The notes: a model not told the origin generated them from the sequence alone. A stretch of 14,970 nt of DNA from Candidatus Bathyarchaeota archaeon (GCA_015520475.1 WAQA01000084.1:1-14970), one strand, 5' to 3'. Positions 1 to 7,485 are shown, counted from the stretch's first letter. Made by a program: numbers and translations.

Positions 1-106
1 ACCCATACGATATACCTGTATAGAAGATAGAGTCTCCATATATGATGTCTCCCCGACATACTGAAGGGCTGAGGAGAAAACTGCAGAAGCCTGGATGGGA
101 GAAGCC

Positions 107-1015
107 TCAAGCCGACCGCTTCACTTGCCTCCCACATCTTGGACAGAACAACGCGTCAAAAGGCAATCTTTGACCACAATAGATACAGTATCTTACCTGT
201 TCAACTGCGTGATCAATGTAGACTTCAGATAACTCTTCAGGGCCCTCCCTCAGAGGCTTCGGTTCAAACCTCTTCTCCCTAGCATGAAGAGAATAGTAGA
301 GTAGAGTTATGGCTATTGGATGGATAGGTTGAACTAAGGAGACGATCAACATCGACACTACATCTCTGAATCTGCCGAAGAAGAATCCGGCAGCCTCTCC
401 AATAACCATAGCGATTCCAACCATGAAGAGTATTATGAATAGAACCGTGAAGACCTTCATCCATGATCCCCTCACCAGACCATTACTTCTCTTAAAGCTC
501 TCAAAGACCCCTTTATCCTCAATTACTATTACAGGAGCCGATAGAGAGAATATTACAGCAACAAACACTCCAGGCAACACGAAGGATATAAAACCCAGAA
601 TCATCAGACTCCCATAGATTAAGCCTGCAATCAACAGGGATATGAACTTCTGGAAGGCGACGTTGATGGCGACGTTCAAGTCGGCTACATCCCTCTCAAG
701 AAGATCAGAGGTATACTTTATCGCCATACCATTCACAATCGTACCTATAACCAGAAAGAGGAGGATGGATAACGAAGAGAACCCTAAGAAGGCCATGATA
801 TAATTGATCATCCATTCCACATCAACCTCAGAGAGACTACGTGGAAGAACCACCAAATTAAAGAGGTCACTCAAGAGATACTTTACAACGCCATTTATCA
901 AACCGGAGAAGAGGAATGGAGTCAGATACTCCAGAGGCCTCTTAGAATATATTCTGAGAGATTGATCAATTATCTCAGCCGCAGACATCTCCCTAAAAGG
1001 ATTCCATGAATCCAA
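107..1015 (-). CDS. Polytopic membrane protein with C-terminal zinc ribbon
   Basis: The 302-residue product has about six hydrophobic segments spread over residues 30-245 and a soluble tail. The start FREMSAAEIIDQSLRIY resembles the opening helix of the widespread YciC/DUF975-like membrane proteins ('MSxGEILDxxxRLYR'). The tail carries a zinc ribbon C-x2-C-x10-C-x2-C (Cys277, Cys280, Cys291, Cys294) and ends in a basic stretch, so it probably faces the cytoplasm. The start used is TTG at 1015. Met10 (988) is the alternative, but its purine-rich AGGGAG directly abuts the ATG, which is poor spacing. A TATA-like AATATATGG near 1043-1050 lies about 32 nt before the TTG, implying a nearly leaderless message. 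The function is unknown. The neighbouring genes do not clarify it. Confidence 0.8.
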   Translation of the reverse strand: MDSWNPFREMSAAEIIDQSLRIYSKRPLEYLTPFLFSGLINGVVKYLLSDLFNLVVLPRSLSEVDVEWMINYIMAFLGFSSLSILLFLVIGTIVNGMAIKYTSDLLERDVADLNVAINVAFQKFISLLIAGLIYGSLMILGFISFVLPGVFVAVIFSLSAPVIVIEDKGVFESFKRSNGLVRGSWMKVFTVLFIILFMVGIAMVIGEAAGFFFGRFRDVVSMLIVSLVQPIHPIAITLLYYSLHAREKRFEPKPLREGPEELSEVYIDHAVEQVRYCIYCGQRLPFDALFCPRCGRQVKRSA

Positions 1016-1388
1016 GGTTTATCTTCACTTCCCGGACATAACCATATATTGATCATGCATGTGAACCGCATCTTTAGACGGTAACTTCTCCCTCCTCATA
1101 CTGAACCGCCAATCATACATTATGCTCTGGAGGCTCTAGGCTGATCCACCAGACATCTATGCGGTTTACAAACCGCGGCTCCAGCCCCGCTACTAATCCA
1201 TGTTGTTAAAGATATATATTTAAGTTTTACAGCGGAAGATGTGATTCACCTGCAGATTCAAAGGATGGCTCCTTGCAGCTAATCTTACAGAGGTCTCCCA
1301 TTCTCAACGGTTCCATATCTTAGGATGGAGGGAACGTCCTCATGTATACGCAACGATGAAATAAACGGCTTATCTGCGCAGGGATAAC
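1016..1388 (-). other. Intergenic region with possible structured RNA gene
   Basis: No convincing ORF lies in this 373-nt gap. On the minus strand a strong TATA-like element (TTAAATATATAT, 1211-1223) predicts transcription from about 1192. Directly downstream is a compact structure: outer arms CTGGAG (1127-1132) and CTCCAG (1179-1184) enclose a perfect 7-bp inverted repeat GCGGTTT-AC-AAACCGC (1161-1176). On the minus strand the word GCGGTT recurs twice further on (about 1103-1108 and 1064-1069), so alternative pairings are possible. The adjacent membrane-protein gene seems to have its own TATA at 1043-1050, which argues for a separate RNA rather than a long leader. It does not fold as a tRNA. 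The stretch 1224-1388 shows nothing I can name. Confidence 0.35.
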
Positions 1389-1703
1389 TTAATGATGAGA
1401 CCATTCCATCTTCTTCAGTAATGATTCAACCTTACCTTGCATACTCATCTTCACATCGCGTCTATCATCGAATTTAACTGTTACCACAACCCGTTTCACT
1501 CCAGATTTAATAACGGCTTTATAGGCTGCCTTCACAACCTCAAAGGCTTCATCCACATCTTCAGCCTCAAATATGGTGCACATAGGCGTCACCTCATAAT
1601 TTATCCTTAACTTTTCAAGTTCTAGGAGAGCTGGCGCAATGGATCTTGATAGGCTTAACCCGACGCCTATAGGTATTATACTTAACTCGACTATAACAGG
1701 CAT
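1389..1703 (-). CDS. Thiamine-binding protein, MTH1187/YkoF family
   Basis: This small protein belongs to the DUF77/COG0011 family (MTH1187, YkoF-type ferredoxin-like fold). The family motif MPVIVELSIIPIG at the N-terminus, the segment YEVTPMCTIFEAED and the helix-rich C-terminal half match the roughly 100-residue family size. Members bind thiamine or its pyrimidine moiety and are thought to act in thiamine salvage or sensing in the cytoplasm. The ORF opens five codons upstream (ATG at 1718). I prefer the ATG at 1703 because family proteins begin at MPVIVEL and a GGTGA Shine-Dalgarno lies 8 nt upstream, whereas 1718 has none. It follows the deacetylase-family gene by a few tens of bases on the same strand, so the two are probably co-transcribed. 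Confidence 0.85.
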   Translation of the reverse strand: MPVIVELSIIPIGVGLSLSRSIAPALLELEKLRINYEVTPMCTIFEAEDVDEAFEVVKAAYKAVIKSGVKRVVVTVKFDDRRDVKMSMQGKVESLLKKMEWSHH

Positions 1704-1741
1704 ATGCCTCTTCACCATTCATATTAACAGCTGACTTTCCA

Positions 1742-2608
1742 TTATCCCTCTAAACCTACAAGGAAGTTTAGGACGCACTCTGGAAATTCCCTTCCATAGC
1801 CTCCTTCAAGAACGGCGAATGTTCTCCTATCCAGGTCTGAAATCATCCTTCCCACTTCAATATAGGATTCTTTGCTTAGTCCAAGTCCGCATAGAGGATC
1901 CTCCCTATGCGTGTCGAAGCCGGCTGAAACGGCGATGACGTCTGGATCGAACTCTTCAACCTTCCTGAGGGCTGAACTTAAAGTTTTAATGTACTCGGCT
2001 TCTGTCGTGTCATGATCCAACGGAAAATTTAAACAGTTTTTATATGATTCTCCTCCCGTACCCGGATATATGAAGCCATACCTATGAAGGGAAACAAATA
2101 GAACTCTTGGATTTCCAAGGAATATCTCCTGCGTTCCATTTCCATGGTGACAGTCAATATCGATTATCGCCACCCTCTCAACATGCTCTAACGCCCTCCT
2201 ACATGAAATAGCTACATTGTTGAAGTAGCAGAATCCAAGTGATGGAGCGCCCAGAGCGGTTCCATTATAACCGGCATGATGGCCAGGAGGCCTCATAAGT
2301 GAGAAGGCTGCTTCCCCACCCAGAGCTATCTCCATACATTTAATCGCCGATCCAGCTGAGAGCCTTGCATAATCATATATTCCTGGATAGTTCGGGGTGT
2401 CAGCATCATAGAGTTCACCTCTCTTCACTCTTTCAACGAACTCTCTGCTGTGCACTAATAGTAGATCCTCTTCGCTGCATGGTTCAGGTCGGATAAACTC
2501 GTAGCCCTTCCTCTTTAAAAGTTCATATGCATTATATACTCTCTCTGGAGATTCTGGATGGCCAGTTCGACCATACTCTAAACATTTCTCTGAGAATAGA
2601 ACCTTCAT
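1742..2608 (-). CDS. Histone deacetylase family / AcuC-like amidohydrolase
   Basis: This is a complete Zn-dependent deacetylase-superfamily enzyme, likely acting on acetyl-lysine, acetylpolyamine or a similar amide. Numbering from the first ATG (2632), RPPGHHAG (114-121) supplies the catalytic His pair. DIDCHHGNG supplies Asp160 and His162, and AGFD supplies Asp240, the three zinc ligands. LEGGYG supplies the transition-state Tyr279. About 290 residues is short for the family but all core motifs are present. I favour the second ATG (2608, protein starting MKVLFSEKC), because family proteins begin at this strand and an AT-rich TTTCTAAAT lies about 27 nt upstream, as expected for a leaderless transcript. 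The ATG at 2632 has no Shine-Dalgarno. The substrate cannot be told from sequence. The thiamine-binding gene follows immediately. Confidence 0.88.
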   Translation of the reverse strand: MKVLFSEKCLEYGRTGHPESPERVYNAYELLKRKGYEFIRPEPCSEEDLLLVHSREFVERVKRGELYDADTPNYPGIYDYARLSAGSAIKCMEIALGGEAAFSLMRPPGHHAGYNGTALGAPSLGFCYFNNVAISCRRALEHVERVAIIDIDCHHGNGTQEIFLGNPRVLFVSLHRYGFIYPGTGGESYKNCLNFPLDHDTTEAEYIKTLSSALRKVEEFDPDVIAVSAGFDTHREDPLCGLGLSKESYIEVGRMISDLDRRTFAVLEGGYGREFPECVLNFLVGLEG

Positions 2609-2714
2609 AATTGAATAGTAATATGGAAGCATTTAGAAATCTTTTACCCCAACAGACCAGAAGAGAAACATTCTCATAATAACGTTAAACCTCAAATATC
2701 TTTAGGAGGGATTC

Positions 2715-2739
2715 AGTAACCTTTATCTGTACAGTTACT
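2715..2739 (+). promoter_or_regulatory. Inverted repeat around a TATA-like box
   Basis: AGTAAC (2715-2720) and GTTACT (2734-2739) are perfect inverted arms separated by 13 nt. The spacer contains CTTTATCTG, a weak TATA-like element about 50 nt before the radical SAM start codon. An operator placed over the TATA box is a plausible reading. A chance repeat cannot be excluded. Confidence 0.3.
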
Positions 2740-2777
2740 TGAGTATCGTTGGAGAGAGCAGCAGACGTTGATGGGAG

Positions 2778-3773
2778 ATGTCAGAGTCTTCACCGGAACT
2801 TGTTAGGGTATCACTCGGCTCAGCAATAGTTCTTGGCTTGACAGATGGATTCATAAATGCTAAGCCCACAACAGTATATTTACTCACATACAATCCTGAG
2901 AAGTGCTCGGCTAACTGTGCCTTCTGCCCCCAAGCTTCGAGGAGCAGTGGAAGGGCGGATATGCTCTCCAGGGTTATATGGCCCACATTCAGAACGTTAA
3001 AGGTTACAGAGAGGATAGAATCAGCATACAGGAGAGGAGATATCAGGAGAGTCTGCATACAAGCATTGAATTATAGAGGTGTCTTTGGAGACGTCTCCTC
3101 CCTAGTCAGAGGGATCAAATCACGCATTAACATCCCAATCTCCATCTCATGTCAACCTTTAAGGAAGGAGGAGATGGAGATACTTGCAGAATTAGGGGTT
3201 GAGAGGGTGAGCATAGCGCTCGACGCATGCACAGAATATCTATTTAGAAGGTTTAAGGGGGAGATGAATGATGGACCATACGTTTGGGAGAGCCACATCA
3301 AAGCTTTAATGGATGCAGTTGAGGTTTTTGGAAGAGGTAATGTTACAACACATCTCATAATAGGTTTAGGTGAGAGCGAGGAGGAAGCTGTAAAGATCAT
3401 ACAGTGGTGTGTAGATAAGGGGATATATCCAAGCCTATTCGCCTTCACGCCGATCAAAGGAACATTACTTGGAGATAGACGGAGACCCTCAATCGAATCT
3501 TACAGGAGGATACAGATAGCCCACTACCTGATAACGCATTCAATATCAAATCATAAGAGGATGAGGTTTGATTCAGGAGTTCTCATAGACTTTGGAGTAG
3601 AGAGAGACGAGCTTATAAGGATAATAGAGACGGGGGAACCGTTCAGAACAACCGGCTGTCCAGGATGTAACAGGCCATACTATAATGAGGAGCCTAGAGG
3701 ACCACTATACAATTATCCAATGAAGCCTGGAAGAGTGGATATCGAGGAGATCAAAAGACAGATAAGAATCTGA
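2778..3773 (+). CDS. Radical SAM enzyme, biotin synthase-related (COG2516-like)
   Basis: This is a 331-residue radical SAM protein. The 4Fe-4S/SAM motif is C-x3-C-x2-C (Cys43, Cys47, Cys50 in KCSANCAFC), within the typical context TTVYLLTY...CAFCPQA. A GLGE glycine motif lies at 196-199. The C-terminal TTGCPGCNRPYYNE (Cys294, Cys297), followed by GPLYNYP, is characteristic of the archaeal biotin-synthase-related group and could ligate an auxiliary cluster. From memory, this group includes enzymes implicated in archaeal lipoate synthesis (LipS1/LipS2 type). I infer a sulfur-insertion role but cannot assign the exact function. An in-frame TGA at 2769 blocks upstream extension, which supports the ATG at 2778; GGGAG abuts it and GGAGAG lies further upstream. 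No other cofactor genes are nearby. Confidence 0.85.
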   Translation: MSESSPELVRVSLGSAIVLGLTDGFINAKPTTVYLLTYNPEKCSANCAFCPQASRSSGRADMLSRVIWPTFRTLKVTERIESAYRRGDIRRVCIQALNYRGVFGDVSSLVRGIKSRINIPISISCQPLRKEEMEILAELGVERVSIALDACTEYLFRRFKGEMNDGPYVWESHIKALMDAVEVFGRGNVTTHLIIGLGESEEEAVKIIQWCVDKGIYPSLFAFTPIKGTLLGDRRRPSIESYRRIQIAHYLITHSISNHKRMRFDSGVLIDFGVERDELIRIIETGEPFRTTGCPGCNRPYYNEEPRGPLYNYPMKPGRVDIEEIKRQIRI

Positions 3774-3884
3774 AAGGCAACATTTTAACAAGTGAACATT
3801 CTCCACATCAGAAATCGAAGCAACCAAAATATATCCCATATAACATAACAGATAAGATAGAAAGGAACAGACTGAACATTTACT

Positions 3885-3890
3885 GGAGGA
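3885..3890 (+). promoter_or_regulatory. Shine-Dalgarno of the MJ0936-type phosphodiesterase
   Basis: GGAGGA lies 9 nt before the ATG at 3900 and fixes that start. A TATA-like AAATATATCC near 3827-3836 could be the promoter, leaving a leader of roughly 40 nt. Confidence 0.7.
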
Positions 3891-3899
3891 AACATCTAT

Positions 3900-4394
3900 A
3901 TGAAGATTGGAGTTATGGCGGACACCCATGACAGGCTTCCATTACTTGATAGAGCAGTTACAAGGCTGAATGAGAGCGAGGTAAGCCTAGTTCTCCACGC
4001 TGGAGACTTCATATCTCCATTCGTCGTCTCACATTTCAAACCTTTAGAGGCAAGGCTGATAGGGGTCTTCGGAAATAATGATGCTGAACTTGAACTTTTA
4101 AGGAGGAGGTTCTCGGAGATAGATGCTCAGGTAGAGGGAAGATTTAAGGAGCTTGAGGTTGCAGGATTGAGAATCGCCATTCTACATGGAGACGATCAAG
4201 AACTCTTAACCTCACTGATCAATACTGGAGGGTTCGATGTGATAGTTCATGGACACACCCATAAGGCTGAAAGTTATAAGCGGGGAAGAACGCTTATAGT
4301 GAATCCAGGTGAAACATGCGGTTACCTAACTGGCGAACCAACAATAGCTATTCTAGACGTAGAGAACCTCAAGGTGGAAAAGGTACATCTTTGA
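3900..4394 (+). CDS. MJ0936/YfcE-type metallophosphodiesterase
   Basis: The 164-residue calcineurin-fold phosphodiesterase has its full dimetal site: D-x-H (Asp8, His10), HAGD (Asp36), GNND (Asn59), LHGD (His96) and GHTH (His119, His121). The length matches the small MJ0936/YfcE family, whose members hydrolyse phosphodiesters in vitro in a metal-dependent way (Mn or Ni). The physiological substrate is generally unknown. A GGAGGA Shine-Dalgarno 9 nt upstream supports this start. It ends 61 nt before the end of the convergent phosphate permease gene. No signal peptide or membrane segment is present, so it should be cytoplasmic. Confidence 0.9.
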   Translation: MKIGVMADTHDRLPLLDRAVTRLNESEVSLVLHAGDFISPFVVSHFKPLEARLIGVFGNNDAELELLRRRFSEIDAQVEGRFKELEVAGLRIAILHGDDQELLTSLINTGGFDVIVHGHTHKAESYKRGRTLIVNPGETCGYLTGEPTIAILDVENLKVEKVHL

Positions 4395-4455
4395 GGACAT
4401 ATAATTTTGCTGGGGGATTACTGGTTTTAATCGGCGGATGGAATGTAGCGAAGGA

Positions 4456-5391
4456 TCAGAGGAGGATTGTGATTACATATGAGATTACAACACCGACGAT
4501 TGGAGCCAGCAGCCACGCCAACAGAATCTTCTTTATTGTATGAATATTCATCAGAGCTATTCTCTTAGCAGATCCTATTCCAATAACTCCTCCGATTATT
4601 GCTTGGGTGATAGATACTGGAATCCCAAATTGGGTGAAGAGATGAACCGTTAACGCTCCACTCAGCTGAGCAACAAGAGCTGTTGATGGACTCAGCCCTA
4701 TTATCCCCTTACCGACGGACTCCGTTACTCCACGACTTAAAAAGTAGATTCCAAGAGATGTAGCAACTCCAAGAATTAACATGCTGATCCATCTTCCAAC
4801 TATTGAATTGAATATTCCACTGATTAAACCGACGGTATTGGCGCCTAAGACATATGCCACATAGAAGGATAGGAGGAGGGTCACACGACTATAGAGATAA
4901 CTTAACGTTAACAGCCTCTTAACGGAGTAGGTTATGTAGAACACTATCTTATAGAGGATTATTGAGAGGAGAGAGGCTGAGATAGGAGTAGCTATCCATG
5001 AGAAGACTATGATAGATGTAAATTTCCAGTTTATGCCCGTTCCAGTTGATAATCCAACGCCGACGGCTGAACCTACCAACACAGTGGATAAGGAGAGGGG
5101 GAGACGAATCAATGTCGCAAGCGTCATAACAATTAACATAGAAACTATGAGGATTAGAGTTGTCTCTACATTTACATATTCCAGTATACCTCCAGAGATC
5201 GTTCCGGAGAGCTTCATACCCTCAAGAAGAAGGCCTAAGATGACTCCAATGGAGGCTAAACCGGCAGCTATAGAATATTTAACGAATCCCGCTCCAACAC
5301 TTGTACTGAAACAGGCAGACGCATTATTCGCACCTAGAACCAGACATATGAAGAAGCCTAGTGTCAACAGGTAGATTGCTACGGATACCAT
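4456..5391 (-). CDS. PiT-family inorganic phosphate permease
   Basis: The 311-residue integral membrane protein is hydrophobic nearly throughout (about 9-10 helices). It shows the internal duplication of PiT carriers (TC 2.A.20): LGANNASACFSTSVG at residues 19-33 and VLGANTVGLISGIF at 181-194, the two inverted-repeat signatures. PiT carriers import phosphate or metal-phosphate with H+ or Na+. Both signatures lack the usual Asp of GAND, reading GANN and GANT. The start ATG overlaps the stop of the upstream PhoU-like gene by one base (TAATG), the classical arrangement of translational coupling between a DUF47 accessory protein and its Pit partner. Phosphate is the most likely substrate. Sulfate or another oxyanion remains possible. 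Confidence 0.85.
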   Translation of the reverse strand: MVSVAIYLLTLGFFICLVLGANNASACFSTSVGAGFVKYSIAAGLASIGVILGLLLEGMKLSGTISGGILEYVNVETTLILIVSMLIVMTLATLIRLPLSLSTVLVGSAVGVGLSTGTGINWKFTSIIVFSWIATPISASLLSIILYKIVFYITYSVKRLLTLSYLYSRVTLLLSFYVAYVLGANTVGLISGIFNSIVGRWISMLILGVATSLGIYFLSRGVTESVGKGIIGLSPSTALVAQLSGALTVHLFTQFGIPVSITQAIIGGVIGIGSAKRIALMNIHTIKKILLAWLLAPIVGVVISYVITILL

Positions 5392-6089
5392 TAAGCCCTA
5401 GCCTTCGTCACGATTGTTATTAGAATCTCCGAGGAGCGGGCTGCAGCGTCAGCCACTCCATCAAGGGTAAGAATGAAGTCTTTAAGCTCCATCAACGTTA
5501 GAGTATCCAGACTGGATTTACTTGAGAATATTATCTTTAGAAGTCTCCATTTAACATCGTCAGCCTCCTCCTCCAACTCTTTAACCCTTATAGAATTCTT
5601 TACAACATCATCTATGTTAACGTCGATGTTATCAATCGCTCTGCCTAGAAAATTGACGGAGTCAACCACCTTATTCAAGAAACTACTTAATGATGCATCC
5701 CTATGCCTATAGAAGAATCTGAGAGGAGTAATGAAGTTATTACGCCATATGATCTGTGAAGCATCCTTAGAGAAGTCAGCTATATCATCCATACTCTCAA
5801 ATAATCTGATGAAGTCTTCCCGTAGACCTGAGAAGAGAGCTCCTTCACAGATGTTGATTAAAGCCTTCATGTATGATTCATCAGCAAAGGACTCACGTAT
5901 AGATACCATCTCAACCTTCGATTCTAGAATTGAGGATAATCCGGATGTGTCGCTGTCCTCCACCAGAAATGAGATGAGAGATACTAAGTTATTAACTGTT
6001 TCATGAACAGAGATGAAATGCTCCCTTAAGAGCTTCAATATCTCAGCTTCTCTCCGTCCAAATATCTTCAGTAATGCTCTACGAAACAT
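5391..6089 (-). CDS. PhoU-like DUF47 accessory protein of Pit
   Basis: This 232-residue all-helical protein belongs to the DUF47/TIGR00153 PhoU-related family. The two repeats each keep an E-x3-D metal-binding motif: ESFAD (Glu66-Asp70) and EEEAD (Glu173-Asp177). The family's helix motif MDDIADF is at about 100-106. Such proteins are cytoplasmic and usually encoded next to Pit permeases, whose activity they are believed to modulate. Here the stop TAA overlaps the permease ATG by one base. A minus-strand TATA-like AATATAAAG around 6145-6154 could drive the pair with a leader of about 35 nt. The ATG at 6089 gives the expected N-terminus (MFRRALLKIFGRREAE) and length. Confidence 0.85.
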   Translation of the reverse strand: MFRRALLKIFGRREAEILKLLREHFISVHETVNNLVSLISFLVEDSDTSGLSSILESKVEMVSIRESFADESYMKALINICEGALFSGLREDFIRLFESMDDIADFSKDASQIIWRNNFITPLRFFYRHRDASLSSFLNKVVDSVNFLGRAIDNIDVNIDDVVKNSIRVKELEEEADDVKWRLLKIIFSSKSSLDTLTLMELKDFILTLDGVADAAARSSEILITIVTKARA

Positions 6090-6548
6090 TAGAAGAGACC
6101 CCTTCCAAACAGCATCCTCTCTAAGAGAAAGATTCGATTACGCTCTTTATATTATTGACCGTATCATTCCATGGATTACCCAGCCCTTTTCTGGCGGAGC
6201 CTCCGGCGTCTAAGGATGGCTTTCCAATACCCCTCACATCTGCTGATTCAGGAGGAATCATAGATCATCCAACCCACAGAATACAACAACCATACATCTA
6301 CACGGGTAACATATCACGCCTATAATATCCTCCAGGCATCCCCTCCTCCTTCCCGACAGATATCCTGGATATCTCCCCCTGCACGGGGGCATCCAAAAGA
6401 TACTATGAGGCTAGAGTATTTAACATTATTCAAGTCTTCTAGAACACAGCAGGAATAATCTGAGAATTCATTTTATGGATCATGTAACGGATAATCCATA
6501 GACAACAGAAAATAATATTTAAAAGCGTTTTAGCTGATAGTTCTCGTC
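6090..6548 (-). other. Intergenic region with adjacent hairpins behind an orphan TATA box
   Basis: No believable ORF occurs in these 459 nt. Two perfect inverted repeats sit back to back: AGATATC-CTG-GATATCT (6358-6374) and CCCCC-TGCAC-GGGGG (6375-6389). On the minus strand a TATA-like GTTAAATA (6417-6424) would place a transcription start at about 6394, five bases before the G/C hairpin. A minus-strand RNA would therefore begin with these hairpins. The heptamer GGCATCC occurs on both sides of the pair (about 6336-6342 and 6388-6394). Near the other end is CGGAG-G/C-CTCCG (around 6195-6210), with no assigned role. The RNA could be independent or a long alternative leader of the phoU-like/pit pair. 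Confidence 0.35.
6515..6524 (+). promoter_or_regulatory. TATA box of the PfkB kinase gene
   Basis: ATATTTAAAA is a near-consensus archaeal TATA box centred about 30 nt before the ATG at 6549. The transcript is predicted to start within a few bases of the start codon. No Shine-Dalgarno is present in the intervening bases, so the gene is probably translated leaderlessly. Confidence 0.6.
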
Positions 6549-7457
6549 ATGGCAGAGTTCGATCTGATAGTTACTGGACACATAACATATGATATTATAG
6601 AGGATCCTGAGAGGGGAAGATTTAAGGCTATAGGGGGAGTTGCAACTTACACGTCGCTCGTAGCAGCTAAGCTCGGAGCTAAGGTTGGAGTCATATCAAA
6701 GGTTGGATCAGACTTTGAACGTGCCCACCTTAAACATTTTATAGAGGCAGGAGTAGACCTTGAAGGATTAAGATTCACATTAAATGATACAACAACGTTC
6801 GAGAACATCTATGATGTTAAGAGGAATAGGAAGCAGAGAATCTTGAGAGTCGGCGAGAAGATAGAGCTCTCAGACGTGCCGGAGAGGTACCTCAGATCTA
6901 AATGTTTCCATTTTGGACCCGTATTCCATGAAGTATCCTATGATATCATTAGATATGTACATGGAAAGGGGATATTGACCTCACTGGATGTTCAAGGATT
7001 CTGTAGAAGAATGAAGGATCATTCAGTAACTCTTCACAGATGGAAGGATGCTGGAGAGGTTCTTCCAGAGATAGACATACTGAAGTGTGACGGGGAAGAA
7101 GCGAAGGTACTGACCGGTGAGAAGAGGCTGGAGGCAGCAGCAGAAGAACTTAACCTGCTAGGCTCAAGAATAGTGTTGGTGACCCTAGGCGATAAAGGAT
7201 CCATCCTTAATTATGACGGAAAAACAAAGAAGATACCTGCCATCCCAGTTGATAGGATAGTTGATTTGACAGGTGCAGGAGACACATTCATAGCGGCATT
7301 CATACTTGAATATCTGGAGAGCGGAGATCCAGAATACGCAGCCCTCTTCGCATCATGTACAGCTGCATTTAAGATTATGGGGGTTGGAACTTCAACTATT
7401 CCTAATAAACAGAGCATTCTAAAGAAGCTTAAAGAATTGAACATCTTAAAGGGTTAA
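6549..7457 (+). CDS. PfkB-family carbohydrate/nucleoside kinase
   Basis: This 302-residue ribokinase-fold enzyme transfers phosphate from ATP (usually) to a sugar, nucleoside or related alcohol. The N-terminal substrate-side motif AIGGVATYTS has the Gly-Gly at 29-30. The NTP-side loop VTLGDKG is at 211-217, and signature 2, DLTGAGDTF, is at 239-247 with catalytic base Asp245. The length is typical. The N-terminus FDLIVTGHITYDI resembles archaeal sugar and nucleoside kinases of the MJ0406 type. The substrate is not decidable from sequence. The gene is monocistronic, with its own TATA box at leaderless spacing, and converges on uppP. Confidence 0.88.
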   Translation: MAEFDLIVTGHITYDIIEDPERGRFKAIGGVATYTSLVAAKLGAKVGVISKVGSDFERAHLKHFIEAGVDLEGLRFTLNDTTTFENIYDVKRNRKQRILRVGEKIELSDVPERYLRSKCFHFGPVFHEVSYDIIRYVHGKGILTSLDVQGFCRRMKDHSVTLHRWKDAGEVLPEIDILKCDGEEAKVLTGEKRLEAAAEELNLLGSRIVLVTLGDKGSILNYDGKTKKIPAIPVDRIVDLTGAGDTFIAAFILEYLESGDPEYAALFASCTAAFKIMGVGTSTIPNKQSILKKLKELNILKG

Positions 7458-7485
7458 TTCGATTCAACCATCTATAGAGAACTGA

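Noticed and set aside
2..64. Open plus-strand frame of 20 codons ending in TGA at 62-64, possibly the tail of a gene to the left
   Set aside because: It is too short to support. The text (ending IYDVSPTY) is not recognisable and random open runs of this length are common.
1161..1176. Possible tRNA anticodon arm (GCGGTTTGTAAACCGC on the minus strand)
   Set aside because: The inverted repeat has an even 2-base centre, so a 7-base anticodon loop on a 5-bp stem cannot form. No T-arm or acceptor stem accompanies it.
2735..3058. Minus-strand 107-codon ORF opposite the radical SAM gene start
   Set aside because: It is an antisense shadow. The sense strand has the CxxxCxxC motif and family sequence.
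5009..5374. Plus-strand 121-codon ORF opposite the PiT permease
   Set aside because: It is an antisense shadow of a hydrophobic gene, with no motif or ribosome site.
5391..6089. Loss of the first metal motif in the PhoU-like protein
   Set aside because: On a second look ESFAD at residues 66-70 supplies the E-x3-D motif, so both halves are intact.
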